From NCBI RefSeq assembly GCF_000717335.1, contig NZ_JNYZ01000007.1, positions 124,001 through 188,000 on the forward strand: a stretch of 64,000 nucleotides of DNA, in the 5' to 3' direction. Below the pieces are notes generated by a model. It was not told the DNA's origin and did not search any database. It saw nothing but the letters and a program-made list of their open reading frames with translations. The stretch's first letter is position 1; each line of letters starts with the position of its first letter. The DNA is from Amycolatopsis jejuensis (lineage in GTDB: Bacteria; Actinomycetota; Actinomycetes; Mycobacteriales; Pseudonocardiaceae). Both the position numbers and the translations under genes were made by a program. This document shows, piece after piece, positions 42,576 to 50,733 of this stretch.

Positions 42576-43406
42576 CTCCACACTCGCCGCCCACAGCCGG
42601 GCGGCCGCCTCCAGGTCGGCGTACGCCCCGCGGACCGGTTCCGGACGCGGCCGCCCCCGCATGCCGAATACCCGTGGTCCCCAGATCTGGCCGCTGTCGA
42701 CACCCGGATCCAGCACCGCGTGCACCGCGGGCCGAGCGCCGTCGTCCTTGCCCTGCAGGACGATTCGCATCGGCCAGGCGGTCAGCTTCTGCACCGGGCT
42801 GCGGACGTGCAGCGGGGGCCGGTCCGGGGTGAGGCTGTCGAGCGCACCGCCCGGATGGACAACGATGCTCAGCATTCCCTCCGCCCTCCGGTGGAGTTCC
42901 ATGGCGAAGAGCGTCTGCGCGAGTTTCGACCGCTCGTAGGCGAGTTTCGGCGTATACCCGCGGGTGGTGTGCAAGTCGGCGAAGTCGAGGCGCGCCGATT
43001 TCGCCGCGAAGCTGCCGGTAGTCACGATCCGCGCGCCCGGCGCGAGCTGCGGCCAGAGCAACGCGACGAGCGCGAAGTGCCCGAGGTGGTTGACGCCGAA
43101 CGTCATCTCGTGTCCGGCGGCCGTCTCCCGGCGTTCCGGACCCTCCAGATACACGCCAGCATTGAGCACGACCGCGTCCAGCCGCCCGATCTCCGCCACG
43201 GACTCCCCCAGCGAGGCCAGATCGGCCAGATCCAGCCGCACGTGCCGCACCCGCGCGCCGGGTACACGCTCGCGCAGCACCTTGAGCGCGACCCCGGCTT
43301 TCGCCGCGTCACGGCTGCCGATCACGACCTCCTCCCCTGCCGCGGCCAGCCGCTCGGCCACGAAGTAGCCGATTCCGGCGTTGCCGCCGGTCACCATCAC
43401 GATCAT
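42474..43406 (-). CDS. SDR family oxidoreductase (retinol-dehydrogenase-like) with repeat-derived tail
   Basis: 310-residue short-chain dehydrogenase. Motifs: VMVTGGNAGIGYF (TGxxxGIG), NAGVY, SFAAKS and YERSKLA (Tyr, Lys), the light-dependent protochlorophyllide reductase/retinol dehydrogenase-like branch. The last 33 or so residues (TGVEPGAGVGSGGGGGPGPG and on) are Gly/Pro-rich and come from the minisatellite, not from the family. ATG 43406 is preferred to 43412 because AGGAGG is 8 nt before it but only 2 nt before the other. Divergent from a TetR gene, its likely regulator. Confidence 0.85.
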   Translation of the reverse strand: MIVMVTGGNAGIGYFVAERLAAAGEEVVIGSRDAAKAGVALKVLRERVPGARVRHVRLDLADLASLGESVAEIGRLDAVVLNAGVYLEGPERRETAAGHEMTFGVNHLGHFALVALLWPQLAPGARIVTTGSFAAKSARLDFADLHTTRGYTPKLAYERSKLAQTLFAMELHRRAEGMLSIVVHPGGALDSLTPDRPPLHVRSPVQKLTAWPMRIVLQGKDDGARPAVHAVLDPGVDSGQIWGPRVFGMRGRPRPEPVRGAYADLEAAARLWAASVELTGVEPGAGVGSGGGGGPGPGPGVGAGVGMVPG

Positions 43407-43432
43407 CTCCATCCCCTCCTATTTCTGAAGTC

Positions 43433-43461
43433 AGTCTAACTTCAAAGTCATTCTGATTCAA
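43433..43461 (-). promoter_or_regulatory. Promoter of the SDR gene with operator-like repeats
   Basis: On the minus strand TTGAAT (43461-43456) and TAGACT (43438-43433) are 17 nt apart. The same stretch contains a 17-bp imperfect direct repeat (AGTCAGTCTAACTT and AGTCATTCTGATTC) and the dyad TGAAGT-N7-ACTTCA, suited for binding of the divergent TetR protein. Confidence 0.6.
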
Positions 43462-43493
43462 GAGGCAGTTCGGCTTTGGGGTACCCTGACAGT

Positions 43494-44063
43494 GTGGTGA
43501 ACACCGGACGACGCGAACGCCGCAAAGCCGAAACCCGCCGAAGGCTCGACGAGGCCGCGCTGCGGTTGTTCCTGGAGCACGGCTACGACGGGGTCACCGT
43601 GGCGCAGATCGCGGACGCGGCCGACATCTCGGTGGCCACCCTCTTCGCGCACGTCCCGGACGGCAAGGAAGCGCTGATCTTCGACGACGGCACCGAACGC
43701 CGGGAGGGAATCGTCGCCGCAGTACGGGAACGTCCCGACGGGGAGCCGGTTCTCCATGCCCTGCAACAGTTTTTCGCGCACCGGGGCCCGTATGCGAACG
43801 AGCTGCCGCCGGAACACGCGCCGAAGCGCAACCTGATCGTGTCCACCCCGGCGCTGCACGGCTACGCCCGCCGGCTGTGGCATTCCTGCGAGAACGAGCT
43901 GGCCGCCGCTCTCGCCGAAGACAGCGGCCGGGCGCCGGACGACCTCAAAGTGCGCGCGCTGGCCCGGTTCATCCTGGAGATCCCGGACCTCACGGGCACC
44001 GAGCCCGATCCGGCAGCCGCCCTCGCGACAGTGGTGGAACTGCTGGAATCCGGATGGTCCTGA
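43494..44063 (+). CDS. TetR family transcriptional regulator
   Basis: 189-residue TetR protein. HTH at about residues 10-55: ETRRRLDEAALRLFLEHGYD, VAQIADAADISVATLFAHVP. The ligand domain is Leu/Ala-rich and helical. GTG 43494 follows TACCCT (43482-43487) by 6 nt, so the message is probably leaderless. It is divergent from the SDR gene; repeats in the 87-nt spacer overlap the SDR promoter, so repression of the SDR gene is likely. Confidence 0.88.
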   Translation: MVNTGRRERRKAETRRRLDEAALRLFLEHGYDGVTVAQIADAADISVATLFAHVPDGKEALIFDDGTERREGIVAAVRERPDGEPVLHALQQFFAHRGPYANELPPEHAPKRNLIVSTPALHGYARRLWHSCENELAAALAEDSGRAPDDLKVRALARFILEIPDLTGTEPDPAAALATVVELLESGWS

Positions 44064-44232
44064 CCGCGGCCACGGACTCGGCACCCCCGGCCGGACCATG
44101 ATCGTCCCCGGATCGGACGCCACGGCACTCACCGAGGGTCACCGCGCACCGAAGATCGGGCGGACCTGACTTTCGCAGGTATCGCCGCAGACCGGACACC
44201 GGTATACCTGGACGTGATCACCCGATAGGTCT

Positions 44233-44255
44233 GGACCACTTGGTGGACGTGGTCC
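44233..44255. promoter_or_regulatory. Inverted repeat upstream of the DoxX gene
   Basis: GGACCAC and GTGGTCC with 9 nt between, about 55 nt before the DoxX start. Probable operator or leader stem; the binding protein is unknown (a MarR gene lies on the other side of doxX). Confidence 0.45.
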
Positions 44256-44310
44256 GGCGTCCCGACCGGTGCCGGTCGCCGTCCGCCCCGACGTCCTTTG
44301 TGGAGGAACT

Positions 44311-44745
44311 ATGCACCGGCTGGACGCGACGCGCGACTACGCCATCGGGCTGTTCCGCGTCGTCATCGGATTCCTTTTCGCTTGCCACGGCGTGAAAACG
44401 CTGTTCGGACTGCTGGGCGCGCACAGCCCGGCCCCGGTGGGCGCGTGGCCGGGCTGGTGGGCGGGGCTGATCCAGCTGGTCGCGGGAGCGCTGGTGCTGC
44501 TGGGCATCGGCACCCGCGCGGCAGCCCTGATCGGCTCGGGATCCATGGCGTACGCCTACTTCACCGTGCATGTACCGCTCGGCCTGTTCCCCATCGAGAA
44601 CGGCGGCGAAGCGTCCGCGATGTTCTGCTGGGCCTTCTTGATCCTCGCTTTCACCGGCCCGGGCCGCTTCGCGCTGGGCGGTGCGTTGTCCGCACTGCGC
44701 ACCGGAAACTCGCGCCAGCACCGCATCGCGGACGTCCGCAGCTGA
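44311..44745 (+). CDS. DoxX family membrane protein
   Basis: 144-residue membrane protein with four predicted helices: YAIGLFRVVIGFLFACHGVK (helix 1, with the family's RxxxGxxFxxHG pattern), WAGLIQLVAGALVLLGI, AAALIGSGSMAYAYF and a last helix at FCWAFLILAFTGPGRFALG. In mycobacteria DoxX works with SodA and SseA in oxidative stress defence; most paralogues are uncharacterised. GGAGG stands 4 nt before the ATG. It converges on a MarR gene over a shared terminator. Confidence 0.88.
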   Translation: MHRLDATRDYAIGLFRVVIGFLFACHGVKTLFGLLGAHSPAPVGAWPGWWAGLIQLVAGALVLLGIGTRAAALIGSGSMAYAYFTVHVPLGLFPIENGGEASAMFCWAFLILAFTGPGRFALGGALSALRTGNSRQHRIADVRS

Positions 44746-44777
44746 CGGCTCCGTCCACATCGGACTCCGGCGTCAGC
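44741..44777. terminator. Two-way terminator between doxX and marR genes
   Basis: GCTGACG (44741-44747) pairs with CGTCAGC (44771-44777), with an inner GTCC/GGAC stem. Both stop codons of the convergent genes lie in the arms. Confidence 0.6.
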
Positions 44778-45231
44778 GCGCCTGCCCGGATTCGGCAAGC
44801 GCGTCGATCGCCCCGACGAGTTCGTCGAGCGCAGGTACCGCAGCGGCGATCAAGTGCCGCCAAGCCGGATGCACCCCGTCCAGCGCCGCGGCGAGAATGG
44901 CCGCATTGTGCCCCTGCCACCGCTCGACGGCGGCGCGGCCACTGTCGGTGAGCTCGAGCGCGACAGTCCGCCGGTCGTCCCCGCCACTCGTCCGCGTCAC
45001 CAGCTCCCGCGAGCGCAACCCAGTCACCATCGTGGTCACCGAATTGGGCGCGAGCTTCAGCAGCTGCGCGATCCGGCTCGGCCGCGCCCCGGGGTTCTCC
45101 GCGAGGCAGGACAGCAGTTCGAGCTGCGCGACGGACAAGGTGTTGTCCGGATCGGCCGTCCGCGCCGCCCGCCGCATCGCCCGCCGAAGCCGCGCCACGA
45201 CATCGGCCAGCACCGGCTCCGACGCAGTCAC
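44773..45231 (-). CDS. MarR family transcriptional regulator
   Basis: 152-residue MarR protein. Winged helix at about residues 40-100: SVAQLELLSCLAENPGARPS, IAQLLKLAPNSVTTMVTGLR and the wing LVTRTSGGDDRRTVALELT. GTG 45231 overlaps by 4 nt the end of a truncated MFS gene read in the same direction, which suggests that the regulator once formed an operon with that transporter and perhaps controlled it. Confidence 0.85.
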   Translation of the reverse strand: MTASEPVLADVVARLRRAMRRAARTADPDNTLSVAQLELLSCLAENPGARPSRIAQLLKLAPNSVTTMVTGLRSRELVTRTSGGDDRRTVALELTDSGRAAVERWQGHNAAILAAALDGVHPAWRHLIAAAVPALDELVGAIDALAESGQAR

Positions 45232-45485
45232 CGGGCGACCCCCGCCGGTGCGGCCGTCTCCTCGCCGGGGCGCAGGCACCATGTCACCAGCGCCGTGCCA
45301 AGACCGCGCGCCATGTTCACCAGTCCTCCTCCGGTGGCCGACGTCCGGGCCGGGATCGCGCCCGAGTTGTTCACCCGGATGAACACTTCCAGACCGACCC
45401 CGGCCACCACCAGCGACACGCCCACCTCCCACAGTGCGGACGCCGGTGGTGCCGCAGCGAACCCGGCCAGCGGCAGCCCCGGCAT
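45228..45485 (-). pseudogene. Remnant of an MFS transporter (C-terminal end)
   Basis: 85-codon open stretch that matches only the last helices of a drug MFS: FAAAPPASALWEVGVSLVVA, then IPARTSATGGGLVNMARGLG, which is the usual segment of DHA2-like proteins. An in-frame stop lies just upstream of the segment and helices 1-10 are missing in the DNA up to the DUF2795 gene. The pieces also look short by several residues compared with the family. Read together with marR; probably no function. Confidence 0.6.
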
Positions 45486-45656
45486 GTCCTTGACCTGCGG
45501 CGAGATACCCGCAGGGCGCCCAGGTCAGCGGATCCACGGCGAGCCCGACCGGTACGCCGACCGGGAAACCCCTAGCCATCCGGCGGTGTCGACCGACGTG
45601 TACCCGGCCTCCTCGCCGGGTAGCCACGCCCGCAAGACCCGAAAGGAGGCCCGGAC

Positions 45657-45857
45657 ATGCTCGACATCCGCGACTACATCGCCGACGTCCGCTACCCCTG
45701 CGACCGCGACGAGCTCCTGCGTTGCGCGACGGCCCACGGCGCAGACGACACCGTGCTCGGCAAGCTGGGCACCCTGCCCGAACGCGAATACGACGGCATC
45801 GACACGGTGAACCGGCTCCTCAACCGCCCGCTCGACCCCCACGATCCGGTCCGCTGA
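45657..45857 (+). CDS. DUF2795 domain protein
   Basis: 66-residue small protein. It shows the DUF2795 pattern: IADVRYPCDRDELLRCATAH, then GADDTVLGKLGTLPEREYDG, a compact helical fold widespread in actinobacteria with no known function; it resembles short DNA-binding or dimer modules. AAAGGAGG is 8 nt before the ATG, a strong ribosome binding site. Confidence 0.85.
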   Translation: MLDIRDYIADVRYPCDRDELLRCATAHGADDTVLGKLGTLPEREYDGIDTVNRLLNRPLDPHDPVR

Positions 45858-45911
45858 AACCCGGCTCGATCGCGAGCCGCAAGCTCCCGGCAGCTCGACC
45901 GACCCCGCAGC

Positions 45912-47219
45912 TCACTGCCGGTACGGTGCTGCCGCCGCGTGGGCTGCCGTGATGAAGGCGCCCTTGTTCTTCGGCCAGAATGTGCTGTCCACACACGAAT
46001 ACCGCGGCAGGAATCCGCCGCATGTCCCGCTTTGCGCTCCGACCTCGAACGTGAAGCTGGCGACCCCGAGCGCACCATAAGTGAAATCGTCCGTGGTGCC
46101 GCTCGTCGAATAGCCGACCGTCTCTTCGTTCGTGCCCACCAGATATCCGTTGGCGGCATTGAACTTCGCACCCAGTTTCCGGTACGCGGCGTCATTGGGG
46201 GAACGCGAACTCGTGAATCCCCACGGGATCACGATGTCATTGCCGAAGCTGTGCAAGGTGATCATCGTGCCGCGGGCGGTGTCGGGGGCCGGATCGTTGT
46301 CGCCGGTGCCGCGCTGGACCGGGTAGATGGCGCGGAAAAGCTTTTCCAGCGCCTGGGTTTCCGGTTCCGAACCGGCGCCGGTCCCCTGGTACGTTTCCGC
46401 GCACGGCGAGTTCGAATCGGCACCCCAGCGGAACGTGGAATTGCGGTTCAGGTCGACACCGATGTTCGTCCCGCTGCAGTTTCCCCGGCTCGTGTTCGCA
46501 TTCTTGCGCTGCAGCTTCGGCGCATTGCCCCCGGACGCGACGATGTCGACCCCGTCCGGATTCGCAATCGGCACCACCCATACCTCGGTCGTGTCCAGAA
46601 TGGCCTTCGCGGTCGCGTCGGTCGCGTACCCGTCGGCGAGGTAGTCGATCCAGCGCCAGGCGAGTTCACCGGTCGAGATCTCCCGGGCGTGAATCTGCGC
46701 CATCAACACGAATTTCGGCTTGGGCGACGTCGGCGACAATGTGCAGTCGCCGGACTGTTTCTTCGTCAGGCAAATCGCTTTGATGTCATGTCCGCCCTTG
46801 CCCTGGACCTTTCGCCACGATTGCCCGAGCGGGTACTCCGTCGCGAGATCCGGGTGCGCTGCGGCGACTTTCGCGAGATGGGTTTCCTGCGCTGCGACGG
46901 TCCGGTACCCGCCGTAGAACGTGTCTCCCGCCGCCCTGGTCTCGATTCCTTTGTAGACAGTGTCAAAGAAGGCCGGGGCAAAACCGCGGGCCCGCACTTG
47001 CGCGGCCACCGCCCGGTCGCCCACCACGTACACCGCTCCCGAATCCGACCTGGTCACGTCGAACCCGGCGCGCGCCAGCTCCACCGCTTGCGCCGGGTCG
47101 GCCGGAACCCGCCACGACACCGGGTCGTCCGGCGCCGCGTGGGCAGTACCCCCGACCGCGCTCGCCACCAGCAGTCCGGCAGCAGCAACCGTGAGCCGGA
47201 TCGAGAACCTGGCCGTCAT
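45912..47219 (-). CDS. Secreted M14 zinc carboxypeptidase
   Basis: 435-residue exported metallocarboxypeptidase, carboxypeptidase A/T-like. Signal peptide: LTVAAAGLLVASAVGGTAHA. A pro-region of about 90 residues follows. Zinc ligands: HxxE in AQIHAREISTGE, third His in ITLHSFGNDI; catalytic Glu in ASFTFEVGAQS. Also NPDGVDI and NRNSTFRWG, where the substrate carboxylate is bound. Removes C-terminal residues from peptides outside the cell; similar to the M14 enzymes of Streptomyces. Codes no extra beta-sandwich domain. Confidence 0.93.
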   Translation of the reverse strand: MTARFSIRLTVAAAGLLVASAVGGTAHAAPDDPVSWRVPADPAQAVELARAGFDVTRSDSGAVYVVGDRAVAAQVRARGFAPAFFDTVYKGIETRAAGDTFYGGYRTVAAQETHLAKVAAAHPDLATEYPLGQSWRKVQGKGGHDIKAICLTKKQSGDCTLSPTSPKPKFVLMAQIHAREISTGELAWRWIDYLADGYATDATAKAILDTTEVWVVPIANPDGVDIVASGGNAPKLQRKNANTSRGNCSGTNIGVDLNRNSTFRWGADSNSPCAETYQGTGAGSEPETQALEKLFRAIYPVQRGTGDNDPAPDTARGTMITLHSFGNDIVIPWGFTSSRSPNDAAYRKLGAKFNAANGYLVGTNEETVGYSTSGTTDDFTYGALGVASFTFEVGAQSGTCGGFLPRYSCVDSTFWPKNKGAFITAAHAAAAPYRQ

Positions 47220-47299
47220 CGGAACTCCTCACACAGGCAGGCGAGGGTCACCGTGTGCACCTGGTGACCGGTCGGCAGCGCACAGTGTGCTCCGCGGAG

Positions 47300-47331
47300 G
47301 GGACCCGGCACACCTCCGAAAGTCGGGTCCC
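47300..47331 (-). terminator. Stem-loop downstream of the HExxH protein gene
   Basis: GGGACCCG and CGGGTCCC form a perfect 8-bp stem with a 16-nt loop, 14 nt beyond the stop of the gene at 47345 (minus strand) and before the start of the M14 gene. Confidence 0.55.
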
Positions 47332-47344
47332 GCTCCGCCGGACG

Positions 47345-48220
47345 TCAGTAGGTGATGGCGGGGAACTCCCTTCGCGCCTGCCGGAACTGGCTTTCCCATT
47401 CGTTCGGCCAGCCGAAGGCGGTGGTCGCCTGCTGTTTCAGATCGGTACCGGCCGCACCGCTCATGAAGTGGACGAATTCACCCCAGTTCATCGAGCGGGC
47501 GTAATCATTACCGTTGGCAGGGAAGTATTTCCCGATCAGATCGAAGAATTTGACCATCACTTGCGCGTGGCCGTGATCGCGCCAGAGCGGGTAGAACCAG
47601 TCGCGGAACCAATGCGTTCCGGCGCGCGGGAAATCGTCGGTCTGGGTGAGGAAATGGTCGTACTCGGCTTTCGCCTGGTCCTGCATACCCAGCGCGGAAT
47701 AGACGTCGTAGATGTAGAATTCGGCCCATTTGCTGTCCCGCCACAGGCCGAACGCGGGCGATCCGTTCTTGCCGCTCGCGATGGACTCGATGACGTGCGC
47801 CGTTTCGTGCGTGACGATCCCGTACTCCGGATTCGCCCAGTCGTCCAGTCCGACGTCACTCACATTCCGATTGTCGTGCGAACTGTCGTACACCGTGGAC
47901 GGATGCCCGCCGAAATAGCGGCCCTGGTGATGAATCGAGTACAGCCGATCCTCGCGAACGCGATTCCCGTCGGTGCCGTAGGTATCCCGCACGTATTTCC
48001 ACATCTTCGTGACATACGGCATGATCCAGTCTTTGGCCGCCGGGTTGACATCGTTGTCAAAGTACAGCGCAACGGTGTCGTTGTAATCCACTCTGTGCAA
48101 TAGCTGGTTGTGCTCCTCCCAGTGTTCCTGCCACGTTTCGGGCGGCGCGGCAGCGGCCGACGCGACAGCGGGAAGAAGCAACGCGAATACCGCGGTGAGG
48201 AGAGGGAGTACTTTCCGCAT
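47345..48220 (-). CDS. Secreted HExxH-motif protein, probable metallopeptidase
   Basis: 291-residue exported protein. Signal peptide RKVLPLLTAVFALLLPAVAS with a cut near SAAAA. The mature part has HETAH in EYGIVTHETAHVIES, the zinc HExxH site of gluzincin or related peptidases; a Glu or Asp further on (for example in SKWAEFYIYD) could be the third ligand. Rich in Trp, Tyr and His, which suits a cell-surface enzyme. I do not recognise a named family. AGGAGG stands 4 nt before the ATG. No inhibitor or propeptide gene adjoins. It lies between two other secreted peptidase-like genes. Confidence 0.75.
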   Translation of the reverse strand: MRKVLPLLTAVFALLLPAVASAAAAPPETWQEHWEEHNQLLHRVDYNDTVALYFDNDVNPAAKDWIMPYVTKMWKYVRDTYGTDGNRVREDRLYSIHHQGRYFGGHPSTVYDSSHDNRNVSDVGLDDWANPEYGIVTHETAHVIESIASGKNGSPAFGLWRDSKWAEFYIYDVYSALGMQDQAKAEYDHFLTQTDDFPRAGTHWFRDWFYPLWRDHGHAQVMVKFFDLIGKYFPANGNDYARSMNWGEFVHFMSGAAGTDLKQQATTAFGWPNEWESQFRQARREFPAITY

Positions 48221-48232
48221 GATCCTCCTGTC

Positions 48233-48252
48233 GCCGATGATCATCCATCGGC
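48233..48252. promoter_or_regulatory. Inverted repeat upstream of the HExxH gene
   Basis: GCCGATG and CATCGGC (7-bp arms, 6-nt spacer) lie 12 nt before the start of the gene at 48220, on its 5' side; an operator or a leader hairpin. Confidence 0.4.
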
Positions 48253-48389
48253 ACAGCCGGGTTCGGGAGAGAGTGGGAAGTTCACCGGATCACGCGGGTC
48301 CCGGAAAACCCCTGGTGCCCGAAAACCCATCACGATGCGGCACGATCAGGCAAGTTCCGTCACTGGGCGGTACTTGTTGTCCTGAATTG

Positions 48390-49049
48390 TCAGCAGGTGA
48401 CCGAGACTTTCGCACCGTCCACAAAGGACACATGGACGTGGTCGTAGTGGTTCGCGGTCTCCCCTCCCCGGTCCTCCATCGCCGACCAGCCGCCGCCGTC
48501 GTTGTAGCGCTGCCGCCAGATCACGTATTTCACGCCGAAATCGCTTTCGTGGGCAAGAACGTAGGCGGCCAGCGCGTCCCCGGTTTTCGGGTCGACCATG
48601 AAATCCAGCGCGAGACCGGCCGGATGGTCGCTGGTACCGGAACGTCCGGCCCGCCCGCCGACGGAATCCACGTCGAACTTCTCCCGGACATGGTTGCCGA
48701 CCCGGGCCACCGCCGGCTGCGCACCGGCCAAGCTGGACGAACACGCCTGCGCCGCCGGAGTTTCCGGCTTGCGGGAGGTGGATTTCGGCGTCTTGGAGGA
48801 CGTCGCACTGGGCTTTGGTGCACTGGTGGTCTCAGTGGTCGACGGCGGCGCAGAGGTGGCCGCCGGACTGCTGCTCGACGCCCGCGGCGCCGCGAAAGCG
48901 TGCTGGTCTGCGGCCGCAACCGGCGCCGGGGGCACATCCGCCGACCCGCTGGTCACCCACACGAGCGCCACCAGCGCCGCCGCAGCCACTGCCCCGGTCG
49001 CCACGGGCAACCGCCAAGACCTCGACCCGTCCCGATGTCGACCCGGCAC
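48390..49049 (-). CDS. Membrane-anchored protein with M15-like C-terminal domain (ARB_07466 type)
   Basis: 219-residue protein: one membrane helix near residue 14-35 (WRLPVATGAVAAAALVALVW), a long Ser/Thr/Pro/Lys-rich linker, then a domain from about residue 100 with CSSSLAGAQPAVARVGNHVR, TSDHPAGLALDFMV and NHYDHVHVSF. This is the ARB_07466-type domain, related to D-Ala-D-Ala peptidases (His/Asp then His-x-His metal sites). It may work on the cell wall. The GTG start has GTGAGGT upstream, not strong. Third gene of the secreted peptidase group. Confidence 0.78.
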   Translation of the reverse strand: MPGRHRDGSRSWRLPVATGAVAAAALVALVWVTSGSADVPPAPVAAADQHAFAAPRASSSSPAATSAPPSTTETTSAPKPSATSSKTPKSTSRKPETPAAQACSSSLAGAQPAVARVGNHVREKFDVDSVGGRAGRSGTSDHPAGLALDFMVDPKTGDALAAYVLAHESDFGVKYVIWRQRYNDGGGWSAMEDRGGETANHYDHVHVSFVDGAKVSVTC

Positions 49050-49429
49050 CTCACACCACCACTTCCCAGCTCAGGCACGGGACCGGAAGGGGTCCCGCAA
49101 AGCCGCCACGACATTACGAACAGGACACGGAAATGTCACCGACAAGTGACGGTTGGCACAGTTTGGGACGATTACCGCAGGTCAGGGGCCCATTACTGGG
49201 ATCGCCGCGGGGACGGCGGATGCGCAGGCAGCGGCCGGGTGGCGGGCAGCGACCGCTGACGGAACATGCGGGCAACTGCCGAGCGGCCGATACGTGCGCA
49301 GACGACGGGTGCAGCTTCGGCAACTCGGCTCGGTCGGGCTGCAGTGGCACAAGCACCCGGCTGGGTCGCCGCGAGGAGCCAGGCACCGCACCCAGCAGCA
49401 GGACAGGCAGGTAACCCGACCCGCAGCCG

Positions 49430-49830
49430 GTCAGTCGGGTGGGGTCTCGGGCCCGCAGCAGGTCAGCCGGGCTGGATCTCGGGCCCCAGCAGGTAAGGCG
49501 GGTGGAATCACCGACCTCCACAGGTCAACCGGGCGGAACCACCGACCCCCAGCCGGTCAACCGAGTGGGATCTCCGGCCCCAGCAGGCCAACCGGGCGGG
49601 ATCTCCGGCCCGCAGCAGGTCAGTCGAGTGGGATCTCCGGCCCCCAGCAGGCCAGCCGGGCTGGATCTCGGGCCCCAGCAGGCCAGCCGGGTGGAATCAC
49701 CGACCTCCAACAGGTCAACCGGGCGGAACCACCGACCCCCAGCCGGTCAGCCGGGCGGGATCTCCGGCCCGCAGCAGGTCAACCGGGCAGAACCACCAAC
49801 CCCCAGCAGGTCAACCGGGCGGGATCTCCG
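49430..49830. repeat. Minisatellite, 31-33 bp unit, about 12 copies
   Basis: The word GGTCAACCGGGCGG (with variants) recurs at 49461, 49492, 49523, 49555, 49586, 49619, 49650, 49681, 49713, 49745, 49777 and 49809. It fills much of the gene-free 49050-49810 stretch; the part left of it shows no gene. The stop codon of the NAD kinase gene (49811) lies in the last unit. Confidence 0.9.
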
Positions 49831-50668
49831 CCGAATCCGTCAACCGCAGTTTGCGGCGGGCTCGTTGATAGAACGTGGTCATGCCCAGGCGCACCACGCG
49901 GGCGGCGCCGGGGCGGGCGTGGAGTTCGATGGTCTCCCCCGGGCTGACGTAGCCGCCCACCCGTCCGTCCACTTCGACTGCCAGGCGGCCGCTCGTCGGG
50001 AGGATCTGGAGGGTCACCGTGTCGTGGACGGACAGGACTACGCCGCGGCTGTATGCCGAGTGCGGGGCGGCCGGGGTGACCAGCAGGGCTTCCACGGCCG
50101 GGCTCGTGATCGGTCCGCCCGCAGAGAAGCTGTACGCGGTGGAGCCAGTCGGGGTCGCGACCACGACGGCGTCGGCGGCGTAGCTCACGAACTGCTCGCC
50201 GTTCACCAGCACGGCGACCACCGCGCTTCCGTCGCCGGGTACGCGGACTACGGCGACGTCGTTGAACGCCGTTTCGACCCGGTCGCCGAGCCGGGCGTCG
50301 ACGGCCAGGCGGGGTTCCACGGTGAAGTCCTCGCGGTCGATGGCGGACAGCGCGAGTGGCAGGTCGGGCACGTCGACCTCCGCCAGGAAGCCCAGTTTTC
50401 CCAGGTTGACGCCGAGTACCGGGGCGTGCTGGCCGTCTGCCAGGCGCATGGCGCGGAGCATGGTGCCGTCGCCGCCGAGGCTGACCAGCAGGTCCGACCG
50501 GCGGCCCAGTTCGGCGGGCGGGACGCCGGTGGCCGAGCAGTCGATGCGCGCGAGCTCGTCGGCGATGCCCAGGATTTCGATCCCGCGTCCGGCTGCCCAG
50601 CCCAGTACGGCGTCGACCGCGGCTTTCGCGTCGCGGCGCGGGTGCAGTACCAGTCCGGCGGAATGCAT
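49811..50668 (-). CDS. nadK: NAD kinase
   Basis: 285-residue ATP-NAD kinase, making NADP from NAD in the cytoplasm. Motifs: LLVSLGGDGTMLRAMR (GGDGT), GVNLGKLGFLAEV (NxGxLGFL), FNDVAVV (NE/ND substrate loop, with Asp in place of the commoner Glu) and ATPTGSTAYSFSAGGPI. Since actinobacteria have a main nadK next to recN and tlyA, and none is here, this is likely a second copy. GAGGGGA precedes the ATG. The last residues, EIPPG, and the stop come from the minisatellite. It is divergent from the alditol oxidase gene. Confidence 0.88.
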   Translation of the reverse strand: MHSAGLVLHPRRDAKAAVDAVLGWAAGRGIEILGIADELARIDCSATGVPPAELGRRSDLLVSLGGDGTMLRAMRLADGQHAPVLGVNLGKLGFLAEVDVPDLPLALSAIDREDFTVEPRLAVDARLGDRVETAFNDVAVVRVPGDGSAVVAVLVNGEQFVSYAADAVVVATPTGSTAYSFSAGGPITSPAVEALLVTPAAPHSAYSRGVVLSVHDTVTLQILPTSGRLAVEVDGRVGGYVSPGETIELHARPGAARVVRLGMTTFYQRARRKLRLTDSAEIPPG

Positions 50669-50733
50669 GGCGGGTCCCCTCGCGTCGGTCTGTGCCCAGT
50701 CTGCCGCGCTCGCGCGGGATAGGCTCGGCGGTC

